Positions 11,743-23,481 of a stretch of 64,000 bases of DNA are shown in pieces; the first letter of the stretch is position 1; each line of letters starts with the position of its first letter. The position numbers and the translations under genes were made by a program. The stretch is taken from positions 1 through 64,000 of the forward strand of contig JAKZHN010000002.1 in the NCBI GenBank assembly GCA_037179335.1. Reading direction: 5' to 3'. The stretch is from Cyclaneusma minus (lineage: Eukaryota > Ascomycota > Leotiomycetes > Marthamycetales > Marthamycetaceae). The notes under the pieces are model-generated. The model was not told the origin of the DNA. It ran no database searches and was given only the letters and a program-made list of their open reading frames with translations.

Positions 11743-13150
11743 GGTTGCTGTATTCGAGGTTGCTGTGCTTTGAGACCGGTGAGAGGAAGGTTTTCAGGTG
11801 GATGAGAAACGAATTGACTCTCAAGGACGAAACTGAGGGAGAGCTCGTGGGCGCTAAGCTTGACAGGGACGCTCCAGACCAGTTAGTGACGTCGGGATGG
11901 ACAGGTACGACTGGACTTTGTTCAGCTGGGCTACTCACAACAGCGTATGGCACAATAATAAAAGGAGTTTTGTAGAGTACGGAAAGCGCACTTTCTCTTG
12001 AAAGATTCTTATAGCTTTCCAAGCAGGTGGGCCAATGATGCTCTTTGTATTGTCCATCCGCTCTGTCATGTGTCGGCCGAGGGGGTGCTCGAGATACATA
12101 ACGTCATCGTCATCGTCCTCGCATTATATGTGGGGAATTGCCAGAAGCCCACAATCTGCTCTCATTGAAACAAGGTCAAAAACCCAAAATCACAAGGCAA
12201 TTCAATGTCAAGCACGGAATGATTAGAACAGGATACATTCTGTGAATATCGGTGAAAGTGGCTATATGCAGAGAGAGCATGCCGACCCTGGCTGTCCAGA
12301 TAGCCCCGTGGTGAATACTTGTACGATGAAACTTGAGAAGAGTAAACTCGTCCTTGGCAGATACCAAAAGGACACCCAATGTTGTGCATAGCTCCGGAAA
12401 TCGACCCTGTTCTAAACCCGAAACTGCCGTTGACCAGAAAAGATGCTGCAAAGTGACAGTCGTGTTGCGCATGTATTCGTCGTGAGCCCGTCCCGTATTC
12501 AACATCTTGACCGCCGCAATGCAACCGTCATCGAGAGACCCATACACCCAATGCAACACCGCGTAGCAGCAATATACCAACACCAGAGCAATACCTCTCA
12601 AGCACTCCCACCCGCTACAGATTGCCGATGGAGCACTCCGAACCCAAAACCAACGGGTATGAAGAAGAAAACATTTGCCCCCCTTTCCGAAGCTCCTGCA
12701 TGAAGATGTCCCAAACCGTATGTCGAATAGAAGAATTGGATCTATGTGAATCTTTTTTCTTTTCTTCATGACCGTGGAAGTCGCCGCTTCTGCAAACCGA
12801 TGGAACGCCAGCCGAGCACGCCGTCGCGATGAAAGCAAGCACGCGCAATGAAAACAAACATTGTATCTTGACGAGGAACACCGTATCCGTAGTTGAACAG
12901 AGGTATCGATGTTTTCCTTGCCGGGTCCGTCGCTTTCTCCAAGAATTGTGGGTATTATCGTGGATTTGTACAAAGAGATTCTTCGAGATGGCGGAGACCG
13001 AAATCAGAATTTTTGATCGAAATTAGCACTAGAATATCGATGCCGAGAAACGGGTGCCTGCCAGGATGCAAGATTTGTTCAGATGGCGAGAAGCAACAAC
13101 TGCGACGGCTAGAGGCAGTCTGCATCATTGGTTGCAGAGGCAGACAGACT
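11743..13150. other. Intergenic 1.4 kb, no supported gene
   Basis: Between two minus-strand genes. The longest open frame (minus, about 12176-12973) begins at a non-ATG codon, has no recognised motif and is not supported by splice structure, so no gene is called. Confidence 0.45.
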
Positions 13151-13865
13151 CTACCAGCGACGGGCTTGTTGCATCTGCATCCTGGCAGGCGAGACCGACT
13201 GTGGAGGGCTCGACATACTCAGCCCTGTGCTGGGGTTGACGATGGGGATGGCGCTTCGAATGCGAGTTGCTGCTGGCTGGTGCAGCTTTAGATTCGGGGT
13301 CTGGCTGTGATAGGAGGCGGGAACGTATGGAGTGGATTGTGAGTTCAGAGAGAAGGTCGATGTAACTTGCTGTGGTTGCTGAGTCGGCGATGACTCTGGC
13401 GACCCACTCGCTAGAGACGACCTATCCGAAGAGCCCGAGTTGATGGAGACGATCTGCAGAGGGAAACATCAGTCCAGGCCCATAACACAAACATGGAGGT
13501 GGAAGTCTTGTTGATGGTGACACAAAGATGCCGAAGCTGTATCATGGTGTCCATCGGACAGTTTAGAGTTCACGTACGTCTGACTCGGTAAGGAGATTGG
13601 GGCAGAACTCCATGTCGTCGTCGAGATCGAAAGACCGGCCGGCCTCGTACTTCAGTCGGAAAGCAGTGACGGCAGGCGACTCGGTCATCTCCTTCATGCT
13701 GCGGACCCCTCTGAACTGCCTGTGGGAGTTCTGCGAGGTGGAAAGGCGGGGAGCTCTGCGGGAACGGCCGCCGTGGTGCATGTTGCTGTTGTTGTTGCTT
13801 GCTACATGTGCGGTAGCAGCGGTAGGGTGCTGGTGAGAGTTGTAGTGGTAGTATGAAGACATCAT
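13151..13865 (-). CDS. Conserved low-complexity fungal protein
   Basis: Two exons, 13865-13578 and 13453-13151, with a 124-nt intron (GTACGT...TGCAG) in phase 0, encode 196 aa. There is a His/Asn-rich start (MMSSYYHYNSHQ; a second ATG follows immediately), then a basic SRRAPRLSTSQNSHRQFRGV segment and a conserved core with FRLKYEAGRSFDLDDDMEFC and PNLLTESD at the exon junction. It continues as a Ser/Pro/Gln-rich tail with SSDRSSLASGSPESSP and PAATRIRSAIPIVNPSTG, ending SPARMQMQQARRW. The same pattern is familiar from uncharacterised Pezizomycotina proteins. There is no enzymatic motif, signal peptide or membrane span. The Ser-Pro-rich tail suggests a phosphorylated, largely disordered protein (inference). 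Confidence 0.82.
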
Positions 13866-15902
13866 GGGTGCATCTATCGAAGGGCTGTTGATGTTGTGAT
13901 GGATGAAGGATTGCTTGCTCGGGCCAGGTCGACGGGGGAGGCAGTGCGGCGGTGTCACAACAAAGAATCGTGCAGGCGGGTAGGCTCGAATAAGTGTTGT
14001 TGCGGGCTCGCGGAAGTGGTGGTGGATATCGACGTGGTCGGGGTAGATTTCAGACGGTGGTTAAAGATGCTGGCAGTGGTGTCGAGATGCGATTGCGATG
14101 AGAAGTCGGTGAGGGAGTGGGAAACGCTGGCTTTGAGAGTGCGGAAAGGAAAGCGAGGAGACGGCAGGTGCGACGGAAAAGCCTACATAGAGAAGGCAAT
14201 GAGCGGGGTCCTTAGCGTGGTACGTGAGTGGCCAGATCGGGGCCCTAGTCCCAAAGGCGGCAAGCGCCAGCTTCGCCACCACACACACCCAACGTCACGG
14301 CCTCGTCAACACTTCAATGACACTGACAGGAAAGGAGGCTCGTTCTAGGCGAGGCCAGACATCCCCGAGGCCTATACGACTTGACGGTATAGATGGTCCC
14401 TTCGCTCATCCGTAGATTATAACCCGGCAGCACGGGGCACAGACGAGCAAGACCAAGTCCCCTAAGTCAGCTATTTCCCTTACATGTACCTACAGGCCCA
14501 ACCCCTGACTCAAGTCGGTGACAGGACCGAGTGACAATCGTGACAGATGAGGCTTGCCGCTCCTCTAGGCGCTCTGCTGCTTGGGGCATGGTCCCTGTGC
14601 TGGAGGTAGGCTCGCAAATAATGACATACGCTCCAGGCGCCAGAGGGCCAATAATAGTTGTGCGTGGCGGGAAGGGTCAATAATGGCTGTCGACATGGAG
14701 GCCTTGAGCGCTGGGGCCGATCGCTGGCCGCTTTGATCTCTGGGACTGGCGCAGGACTCAGCCCACGGTAGCTGGTCGCGATGATCGATCTCGAGAAGTC
14801 GTGCGCACTATGCCGTGCCATTACCCAACATTGAACAATCTACGTCCCCTGGTACCAGAACGTGCGGTTCATGGTTTCTCGTGGCAAGGCCCAACTGTCA
14901 CTCGGCTGTCACTGGAACCATCCGATCTTCTCGGCCCTCTGGTATGCGGTTGCTCCTGAATGGCGTGAAGAATGGACGGTTGTGGAGTGCTTTTCGCCTG
15001 GCGTGTGTGGAACATGCATTCGTCAATCGTTTCTCCCCGCAAAATGCTGCAAGCGCGAGAATGCAGTTGATCCCGAATCAGGTGACCGTCTCTGTCTCTG
15101 GCGCCTACGAGGCCTGGCTGTAGCTCTAGTAGAGCCCCCGAGAAAACAAGCGTATGACTGTGTACGTCGGGCATATAGGCCTGGCGCTTGCGGATGTTCT
15201 ATTCGACGAAAAGAATTGCGCCAGCTGGGCTGGCTCTCCGAGAACAGGTGGCTGTCGTCGGTGCGTTTAATGCATTGGCCAGACGAAACTGGAGATCGCT
15301 GTAGGACAGGGGCACCTCCTGTACTCCTGTGTTACAAACAACTGCCAACGCTCCCCTCAATCTATCGTCGACACTCCGTAAACAGCGCCGTGAATACTCT
15401 CAACGGGTCAGATCGTGTCTCTGCATATATACCAGTTGGCTGTATTCCCGAGACCTGTCTCATCCGTTCATAAGAGCTGAGTTGATGAAACCCTTTGCTT
15501 GTTCCGAAGAACGTTGTGTCCATAACGCTGTTAGATACAGAATCCACCATTAGACTCCTTCGACCACTTTGACCACGCATCGTATTGCCCCTGCTATTGC
15601 ACTCCACGAGCGTCCAAAGAACCATTCTCCCGATGCTGGACTATCCCTCAGCATTGCTTGCTTTTCAGGGGGCAGCAGATGTCTTGCTTCCAATCGGTAA
15701 TCCCTTGCACAGGGCAAGTTCTGTTTTGAGTGTTGGGTTACTTCTGCTAAGTAGTGTAGCCAACAACTCAATATCAGGGTCCCTTCGAGCTTTGATCCAC
15801 CAAGACTGTTGTTTCCGAGTACTCGAAACTCGCTGTCCGACATCGTATCGTGATGAAGTGTTTCCATAGTCATTCATTGTCGTCGAGAACCAATCCCGGT
15901 CA
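13866..15902. other. Intergenic 2.0 kb
   Basis: Upstream of the minus-strand low-complexity protein and downstream of SSN8. Open frames such as 14862-15473 (+) show no recognisable family, no low-complexity bias and no partner exons. The proximal few hundred bases are presumably leader and promoter of the gene ending at 13151. Nothing else recognised. Confidence 0.5.
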
Positions 15903-16859
15903 TCATTTGTCCAAGCCTCGGGCCTTGACGAATCTGTTAATTTGTTCTCTCACAAGCTTCTCGTTGTATTGTTCCTGACAATCGTAGAAGGAGATGAGCT
16001 CCTGGGTGCAGTCGACGATTCCCGCAACATCAATATTGCTTTCCGCAAGCCATGTTCGAATCTTTGCCGTCTTTTCTGCACTCTGCGTCGCCTTGGGATT
16101 TCCAGCGGCCTGCAGTGCAGCCTGAGCAGCACTAGCAATACTGTTAGCAGAGCTGTGAGAGGCTTGCTGGCCACCGCCTTGCCCAGAAATGATGGTTAGA
16201 GCCAGTAGGATTGCGGCCAGGGCAACAATATGGGGAGCATAGAGAAGTGGTAAGTCTGTCATGTAATGATCGTTGATGATGGACCAGGCCAAGGATGATT
16301 CTTCCTGGCTGAGAGAGAAAGTGCCTTGAAAAGTTGTCAAACTTCGGTACGGGTGGTGGACTATGAGCTGTGAGTTCATCTCTGATATAAGAAAGAACTC
16401 GCATTCGCCCAGTTTTGAGGTGTCCGCTGTGAAAAAGTCCGGCCAAAAGTTGCGCGCTTCGTTCACCACGAGGCGGATATGCTGAGGGGCTTCTTCCATC
16501 TTGCAGGCCAAATATAAGGCGGTGGCTGCGACCAGATAGGGGTTTGTACGTCTGATCTCTATTTTGGAATAGAATCTGCGAATATACAGCTGAGCCGTGG
16601 CCATGGCCTGCTGGCGAATCTGAAGGCGCTTTCCAAGACGGCTGATTTCTGTCAAGCCGCGTTAGCCAAAATCCTCGGAGATAGAAAGTGGAAACATACG
16701 CTGGTTAAAGTAGATGCTCAGATGGCGCAGTTGTGGCAGCGGATATGCCTGTACCAAGTTGGGCTCTTCATCTTCGAGCTTCTGGCGTATTTCGGCCAGC
16801 TGCTCTTTGGTGAACTGCCAGTGGCGCCGCTGCGAGGACTCCCAGTAGTTTGCAGCCAT
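15903..16859 (-). CDS. SSN8: Cyclin C, RNA polymerase II holoenzyme (Mediator) subunit
   Basis: Cyclin C/Ssn8 is the cyclin partner of the Mediator kinase Cdk8 (Ssn3), part of the kinase module that represses or tunes RNA polymerase II transcription in the nucleus. Two exons, 16859-16700 and 16648-15903, are joined through a Gln codon across a 51-nt intron (GTATGT...GCTAAC...ACAG). The product is 301 aa, a normal size. The N-terminus MAANYWESSQRRHW and the cyclin-box segments QQAMATAQLYIRRFYSK and NPYLVAATALYLACKMEE are diagnostic. A second cyclin fold follows (LLYAPHIVALAAILLA), with an Ala/Ser/Gly-rich insertion around residues 205-240, and ends NRFVKARGLDK. It is divergent from the calcium-regulated carrier 574 bp away. 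Confidence 0.96.
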
Positions 16860-17432
16860 TGTGGGCAACTAAAGCCTTTGTGGTGTTTGCGCTGAGGTTG
16901 CCGTTCTGTAAAAGCGGTGTTAGAAGGCCGCTTGGGTTTGCAGACTGTAAATCCAGATGGAGAGGAAGAGCGGATGGGATAGAGGGAAAAGTTCCCAACT
17001 CCAAATGACGGCACAATTCACATGCTCTGCAAAGCCAACATGATTACATGAAGTATGAAGTACGAAATAATAATGACATTCCCATAACTTGGACCAAAGT
17101 GTGTGCGACTGGGCTCCCTATCGTCGATAATTAGTCCCGACTACCCCACACGGAAGACCGCATCGAGTTAGTACCGTATTTTGAGGCTCGTTAATCTGGT
17201 GGAGCTGATTTGTTGCAGCTTTGTGCATGTGCAGATACTGGCGACCGACGACGACCTCAAGACGGCACAAAGACCGACTGAGCTGGACACGCTGGCCGAC
17301 TGCGCTCCCCAGTGCGCACCCGAATCCCTCACTCGGCGCTCGCACTGTCGTCGAGACGATCAAATGATCGCCGGTCCTCTCCGCAAGCCCGCTTGAACGA
17401 CCATGTGCTGCTTGCGATAACCCGACTCAGCC
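16860..17432. promoter_or_regulatory. Divergent intergenic region SSN8 / carrier
   Basis: 573 bp separating two gene starts that point away from each other, so it must carry both promoters and leaders. No individual element could be assigned with confidence. Confidence 0.5.
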
Positions 17433-19748
17433 ATGGACCTCCCCGAGCCGCAGAACTCGCGAGATGCGAGAGTCGAGCGCTTGTGGACCAAGCTGGATCC
17501 GCAGAGGAAGGGCGAGCTGGACCTCAATGGCCTGAAAAGGGGCTTGAAGAAGATTGACCATCGTGAGTGGCCCCCCTGTCAAAGCCAGATGCAAGCGACT
17601 GACCCGCATCCCTAGCCCTCAAGAACGCGTCGAGCCTGCTGGAGCACATCTTGTCGGCTGTCGATTCCAATGGGGATGGCAAGATACAATACGAGGGTAT
17701 GCTCTGAGAACCACCTTGAGAGCCCGCAGCGCCCGCTACCAAGCGCCTTCAGCACTGACAGCTCCGTGCCAGAGTTCCGAATTTTTGTCGAGCAAACTGA
17801 GCAGGAGCTCTTTGCTCTATTCCGCTCCATCGATCAAGATCGCAGCGGCAAGATAGACAAGGCCGAGCTGCAGGCTGCCTTCAGAAATGCCGGTTTGGCG
17901 GTTTCGTCAGCGAAACTCGAGCAGTTCATGAAAGAGGTCGACACAGATCGGGACGGTCTGATAAGTTTCGAGGAATGGAGGTGAGCAGCCCTGCCGCTGG
18001 AGAGTGACTCCTATATATGTCACGTGTTCGCCGGAAGATATACAGTCAGGAGGAAATAGTCTGGATACAGTTCTAAGCGAAACCACCGCCGAATCATGTC
18101 CAGACTTTCCCCCCACTGGGAAAGGCAGCACACGACCATTCCCCGTCGAACCAGTATTGTTTATTGTTGGGTCTCGCGGGAATTAGTCACGCCGTCATGT
18201 TCCCGGCAGCTTATTGGGTGCTGTCCTTCTCATTTTATTTTATTTCTCTTAACCTGCCTGTCGCTACCAGCGGAATTGTCGGTCACTAATGCCCTCGCAG
18301 GAATTTTCTTTTATTCTTGCCAGCGGCCGATACTCCCCGACTCCAAGATGTTCTGTCGTACTACTCTTCGGTCGTCACACTAAACGCAGAGGGTGATTCG
18401 AAACTCTCTGACGAGGTCCAAGGCTTAGGTAGAGCTCCACCATTTCTTACTCTTTTGTTTGGATCAATCGTCAAGATTGCCTCGCCCGCATCCTCATCAC
18501 AACCTGTGTCTGAACCTCATACCCTCCACAACATTTCCAACGCCCACACAACAAGCGTTGCCGACAGCACCGCTCACACTGCCGATGCACACATGTATGA
18601 CCGGAGTCCTGAGTTTGTCGACCCACGGGTTGAGGTTATGAATCAGTCGCCATCAGATCAGAATTTCTCTACCGTCGCCGCCGACTACGCTGAAGAGGAG
18701 GAGGCCTCCAGGAAAGTAAGAATCGCTTTGCTGACGGTCATGCCCGATCCAGGCTACTTCGTCGCCGGTGGCCTCGCAGGTGTGATCTCTCGCACGGCCA
18801 CTGCACCACTCGATCGACTCAAGGTCTATCTGATTGCTCAGACTGGCGTACGCAAGGATTCGATCGAGGCCGCTAAGCAGGGTAACGTGACCGAGGCGGC
18901 GAAGAAGCTACGACAACCCTTAATCGATGCATGCAAGGAACTATGGAAGGCTGGTGGTATGAGGAGCTTATTTGCAGGTAAGTCCATAGACTTCCCCCAG
19001 TTTTCTAGCGAAACTCATGCTCGAATTAGGCAATGGACTCAACGTGGTCAAAGTGATGCCGGAATCTGCAATCAAGTTTGGTTCGTATGAATCCGCAAAG
19101 CGGGCACTTGCGAAGCTCGAAGGCCACGACAATCCACAAAAGATTAACCCGTACTCCAAATTCGTTGCGGGTGGTGTCGGTGGAATGGTATCGCAACTCG
19201 TCGTCTACCCACTCGACACGCTGAAATTCCGCATGCAGTGCGAGACTGTTGCAGGCGGACTCCACGGAAACGCACTCATCATTGCAACTGCCAAGAAAAT
19301 GGCGAAAGAGGGTGCCATCCGTTCGTCGTATCGTGGAATTGCCATGGGCCTCCTTGGGATGTTCCCCTATGCCGCAATCGACCTAGGCACGTTCGAGTTC
19401 CTCAAATCCGCCATCGCTCGACGCAACGCGAAGAGACTCGGATGTCACGAATCAGATGCAATGCCGGGATCTTTTGCAACAGGTTGCATTGGAGCCTTGT
19501 CCGGAACCATCGGAGCGAGTCTCGTTTATCCCTTGAACTTACTACGAACACGATTACAAGCTCAAGGCACAATCCTTCACCCTCCTACCTATACCGGAAT
19601 CATCGATGTCACACAGAAGACTATCAAGAACGAGGGATTCCGCGGCCTCTTCAAGGGCATCACTCCTAACCTTCTGAAAGTCGTGCCCGCCGTAAGCATC
19701 ACATACGTGGTGTATGAGAATGCAAAGAAAGCAATGCATCTACGATAA
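17433..19748 (+). CDS. SAL1: Calcium-regulated mitochondrial ATP-Mg/phosphate-type carrier
   Basis: SCaMC/Sal1-type carrier of the inner mitochondrial membrane, exchanging adenine nucleotides for phosphate under Ca2+ control. Five exons: 17433-17562, 17616-17696, 17773-17980, 18301-18977 and 19030-19748; 604 aa. The N-terminal half has four EF-hand loops: a degenerate DPQRKGELDLNGL, then DSNGDGKIQYEEF, DQDRSGKIDKAEL and DTDRDGLISFEEW. A variable linker of about 120 residues follows. Three mitochondrial-carrier repeats come next, with signatures PLDRLKVYL, PLDTLKFRM and PLNLLRTRL; the third has Asn where the consensus is acidic. It ends at TAA 19746. Intron 3 is unusually long (320 nt) and contains a 76-bp inverted-repeat element at 18043-18118. 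Assignment to SAL1 rather than another EF-hand carrier is by architecture. Confidence 0.92.
18043..18118. mobile_element. 76-bp MITE-like inverted-repeat element, copy 1
   Basis: Both ends begin CAGT, followed by a G/A-rich tract and GTCTGGA (left arm 18043 onward; right arm read on the minus strand from 18118), giving imperfect terminal inverted repeats of about 28 bp around a tiny core with TTCTAAGC and GCCGAATC. A TA precedes the left end. Related copies are at 55939-56023 and 57059-57138. It lies wholly inside intron 3 of the carrier gene. Confidence 0.75.
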
Positions 19749-21286
19749 AAGAAATAGGGGGTCGGGTCCGGAACAGAGCAAGCCACAGAGGGGCACAGAA
19801 ATTGCGTGGGGCCGATATATATTCCACGCGCATTATCATATCACTATCCCTTGTTTTGGACTGTACTGTGGGCAGTGCGCAGTCAGTGAGAGGGCGAGCA
19901 TTCTTATGAAGAGAGAGCATTCAGCGAGGCGTTTTTCATTGAGATCTAGAGATCAGAGACAGTGCATAGGATGTACACGGGAGGCGTTAGGATACCCGGC
20001 TGCAGTCGAAGGCTGCCTGAGAGCGGGGTTTGACGGATCTTGGGAGAGGTCTAGAATCGTCACAATGAACAATTGAGATTTGATCGAACTGCTGACCTTC
20101 ATCTCGACTTCATGTAGCAAGTTGATACTACTACTGACTTGAATATCAGATCCAAGTCCTGACCTGGTGTGAGGCTAGAATTTTGTGCCGAAGAGCATCA
20201 GTCTCATTTGATCAAGCCCTTTCGGTCGACACCCAATTTCGCCCCATCTGACACTTTGACAGTTTACTTTGACAGTTTCGATAATCTCCGTTCTCCCTGT
20301 GCCAAGATCCCAGGATAGCCTCTCACAATTTGACATCAAGAGTCCAAAATGAAGACTGTCGTCCAAAGGGCTGAGCGGAGTCTTCGCCGAGCGTATCATC
20401 TCGTGGCATTGAGGAGTTAGGACCACTTAAGCGCCACATGCTGCGCTTGGGAGAGGAGTCAAGAGTTTCGACAGGCGCCACACGCCACCGTTGGTATGTC
20501 ACGACATGGACAGTTCTGGGGGAGTCATGAGGCGTGGTGTTGCCTTTTGGTTTTTGGTCGGAGTCCCGGAGATCACCTTGCGGCAGTGTAGCCGTGCATG
20601 AGGCTGTGCAGCTTTGAAGTTGAAGCAGGACATCAGATACATATCATTGATTCAGAAAGCGCCAAGCAAGCGCATTCGCCACAGATAATAATAGCGCATA
20701 CTGAATAACGAAAAGGCAGCAAAGACATAAAAGACTCTTAGAGTCTCAGAGCGACAAAGGGATCTTGTAGTACACGTTTCCTCATTCTGAGATCTTGCTT
20801 CATTATACTAAACCACAAAATACGTGACTGCGTGACCACTCTGCATATTTTAAAGCATCAGCAGGAAGGCTTTAGAAAACTTTAGCGCTCGTCTAGCCGC
20901 CACTTCTGCTTCTAGCGCAGGCGGTCGCTCCCGGCTCAGCTGCGCCATCCGGGCCCGGTATAATAGGCTTGTTGTCGCTAGACGTCTTCTGCCTCACCTC
21001 ACCTCCTCCGCAGCCGCATTCCGACCTCTCCCTCTCACATCTTTCCGCACGAGTGAACCGTCCGCCGTCAACACATCCACAGTTGACCCACGGATACCGG
21101 CAATCAATCAGTCCAAGTGAGTCTTCCCTGCACCGCTGTGTCCCTTGCGCCAGCTTCACGATCGCCCGACCTTCACTCTTTCTAGTGGCAAGGCCAAGAA
21201 CACCGGCACGGCCAAGCAATACCGTACGAAAGCTGACCGACTTCTTCTTCCGCAGTTTCTGCCTACCAAGAATCTCTACAATCAAC
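19749..21286. other. Intergenic 1.5 kb
   Basis: Between the carrier stop and the CYSTM-type start. No coding frame recognised. The last 400 bp or so, CT-rich from about 20985, are probably promoter and 5' leader of the downstream gene, and a leader intron there is possible. Confidence 0.5.
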
Positions 21287-21670
21287 ATGTCGAACCAAGG
21301 TTACTACCAGGGTGGCCCCCAGTACCCTCAACAGGTACGTCCGCACATGCGCCGTCCATCCACGCCCGAGAACTAGCTGACAACCAACTTCACAGGCCTA
21401 CGGCGGTCCCCCTCAAGGCTACCCTCCTCAGGGTCAACAAGGATACTACCAACAAGGCCCCCCTCCGGTAAGTGCTTGCTGCAAATCCAGAGCTACCAAA
21501 GGAACTGCGCTGACTATCTCCAACAGATGCAGTATCCCCCCCAACAGCAATACCAACAGCAGGCCCCGCAGTCCAGTGGCGGCTCCGGCTGCCTTGGTAC
21601 CTGTTTCGCCGCAATGTGCTGCTGCTGTCTCGCCGAGGAAGGATGCGAGCTCTGCATGGACTGTTGCTAG
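21287..21670 (+). CDS. CYSTM-type Cys-rich tail-anchored small protein
   Basis: Three tiny phase-0 exons, 21287-21334, 21396-21467 and 21527-21670, with introns of 61 and 59 nt (GTACGT...ACAG; GTAAGT...ACAG), encode 87 aa. The first two-thirds is a Gly/Gln/Pro/Tyr-rich disordered region (GGPPQGYPPQGQQGYYQQG). The C-terminus is a cysteine-rich module, CLGTCFAAMCCCCLAEEGC then ELCMDCC, the hallmark of CYSTM proteins: short membrane-associated, possibly palmitoylated peptides linked to stress tolerance in eukaryotes. The role here is inferred from that family only. The exons are 16, 24 and 48 codons, so the gene is invisible without splicing. Confidence 0.9.
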
Positions 21671-22780
21671 AGCGCATACCGAGTGAGCCCGGGATAACGA
21701 CTTTGCGAATGATGGCTAGGAGTTCAATCTGCTCTTCGCCATAAACACAAGGGGAACAACAGGGCATAACGTTTAGGGAGATACTGGACATGCCTGGTCG
21801 CGCTTGCTTTCGGGAATAAGGATTTGCGTTCTTCTGCGTTTCTTGCATTGTGGTACACTCCTGGGATATCCATCGGGACTTCTTCTCGTTTGCTGGTGGT
21901 CTTTGCAGGCTGGGTAGCGGACACCTCTTGACATGCCACTTGACTTTATGCTTCCGTTCTTGCTGTGTTCTGCTTTTGGGTGCTTTTTCTTAAATGTGCT
22001 GACGTCCTGTGAAGAAGACATTTGTGCAGTGCAGCTGCAAGCGATGTCTAAAGACAAGAATGGCTGGACGCAGGCTACCTCACACTTTGAGTCCCTCATG
22101 TGAGGGACAGTATGCCAGAAACCCAAGTCAGATAGCTCAACTTCGAGTATTTCATAGTGATGTCGTGCATTTAAGCAGAGCCGCTGCAAAGTCCAGTACC
22201 ACCTAGGTTCACAAACGATACTTTTTTCAACGGTACTACTTCACCAGTATCTGAGTATGCGTTTGGAACTATTTTCCTGATCAGTGTATAGCACTATTCA
22301 CTGGGGATTAATCACTTGGAATATCCCCGAGTCCTTGTGATATTCCTAATCGTTGGGCTGCTGAGAATAGTCTAGGAATACTTGGATACATGTATTCTTG
22401 TGTGGACTAAATCACCATGAACAATCCAGTTCAAAGAAGTTCGGTGTGAATTATAACAAATCAGACGGTTACCAAAGTAGTAGCAAGCTCGGAGTTATAA
22501 TGTTATTAGGAACATTGAAGCCAAATGATCTGAAAGATCTATGATAGTTCTGGTACATAAACTTTGGGGGTGTCTCCAGAAGGATCCCGGGTCGGCCACT
22601 GGACCTGCGGAAGTTGCCCTGGGCAACCTTTAAAGCGTCATCGCATTCCCAAAGTATCACCAAAACCACCAGACCACAACCTGATCCAGTCCATTGCCAA
22701 ACCGACAAAGCAGAGTCAAATTCAAAAGACTTAAGAAACAGAAGCATCTCCATTGACACTGCATTCTACCTTCGCCCACC
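21671..22780. other. Intergenic 1.1 kb
   Basis: 3' region of the CYSTM-type gene and promoter of the polymerase subunit gene. No coding signal recognised. A degenerate repeat array lies at 22295-22399. Confidence 0.5.
22295..22399. repeat. Degenerate 18-19 bp array, copy 2
   Basis: Successive units such as GGGGATTAATCACTTGGA, ATATCCCCGAGTCCTTGTG and ATATTCCTAATCGTTGGG resemble the consensus seen at 10581-10722 and elsewhere. Weaker match than copies 1 and 4. Confidence 0.5.
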
Positions 22781-23481
22781 ATGCCACCCTCCCGCAAGAA
22801 GACTGGCCCTGCGACAAAAGGCGCCCAGAGTACCCTTTCTTTTGGCGCTCGCACGAAAGTAACCAAGCCTACAACCAGCAATGCAAAGAACGCCAAGAGC
22901 ACCGATGGACTCGCCAAAGCCCTGAAAAGATCAGAAGCCGACACTGCGCCGGAAACTGCCGACCTAGGACATGTCTACGCCGAGGCTGCCATTGCGAAGC
23001 AGGCTGAGGCCGAGCTGAAGAAGCCCAGGACCGATGAGGAGATCAGGGCCGAGAAGGTGACGGATGCGCAGATCAAGAAGTACTGGAGGGCCTGTGAGGC
23101 TGAGAGAAAGGCTCCTAGAGGTTCGTCATTGTAGCTGGTTCTGCCTACGATGGATGGCTAACACATCGGGATTAGTGCACCAAGACGGTTTATCTACGGA
23201 GGAGAAGATCTTGAGGCTCTTCGACATGTCTTCACAATACGGGGTCAGTCACACTTGCTCTAGTTGCCATGCGCGAGAAAATATATGCTGACTGAGACGA
23301 ACAGCCTGCCATTGGAATCGCACGAATGAAGCGCTGGGTCCGAGCTAACAAGCTTGGCCTGAATCCCCCTATCGAAGTGCTGGCCGTGCTTTTGAAAGAG
23401 GCGCACAAGGGGAACATGGCTATCGAACGGGCGCATGTGGATGAGCTGATGTCGAACAAGTTCGTCGTGGGGGAGGCATAG
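22781..23481 (+). CDS. cdm1: DNA polymerase delta subunit 4
   Basis: Smallest accessory subunit of replicative DNA polymerase delta (POLD4/Cdm1), acting in the nucleus with the catalytic subunit and PCNA. Three exons, 22781-23120, 23176-23243 and 23305-23481, make 194 aa; introns are 55 and 61 nt. The N-terminus is basic and disordered (MPPSRKKTGPATKG) and carries QSTLSFGA, which resembles the Q-x-x-L-x-F PCNA-interaction or polymerase-docking peptides of this family. The conserved C-terminal domain starts with LRLFDMSSQYGPAIG and contains the diagnostic RMKRWVRANKLGLNPPIEV, ending near FVVGEA. Size and order match fungal homologues. Confidence 0.9.

Noticed and set aside
12176..12973. 265-codon minus frame
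   Set aside because: Starts at a non-ATG codon, cysteine-rich without pattern, no recognised motif; kept only as a possibility in the intergenic description.
14862..15473. 203-codon plus frame
   Set aside because: Biased to C, R and W without any domain-like pattern; neighbouring frames are equally open.
18700..18780. Possible extra intron in the carrier gene starting GTAAGAATC
   Set aside because: The only nearby acceptor would give a 37-nt intron, too short, and the frame is open and plausible without it.
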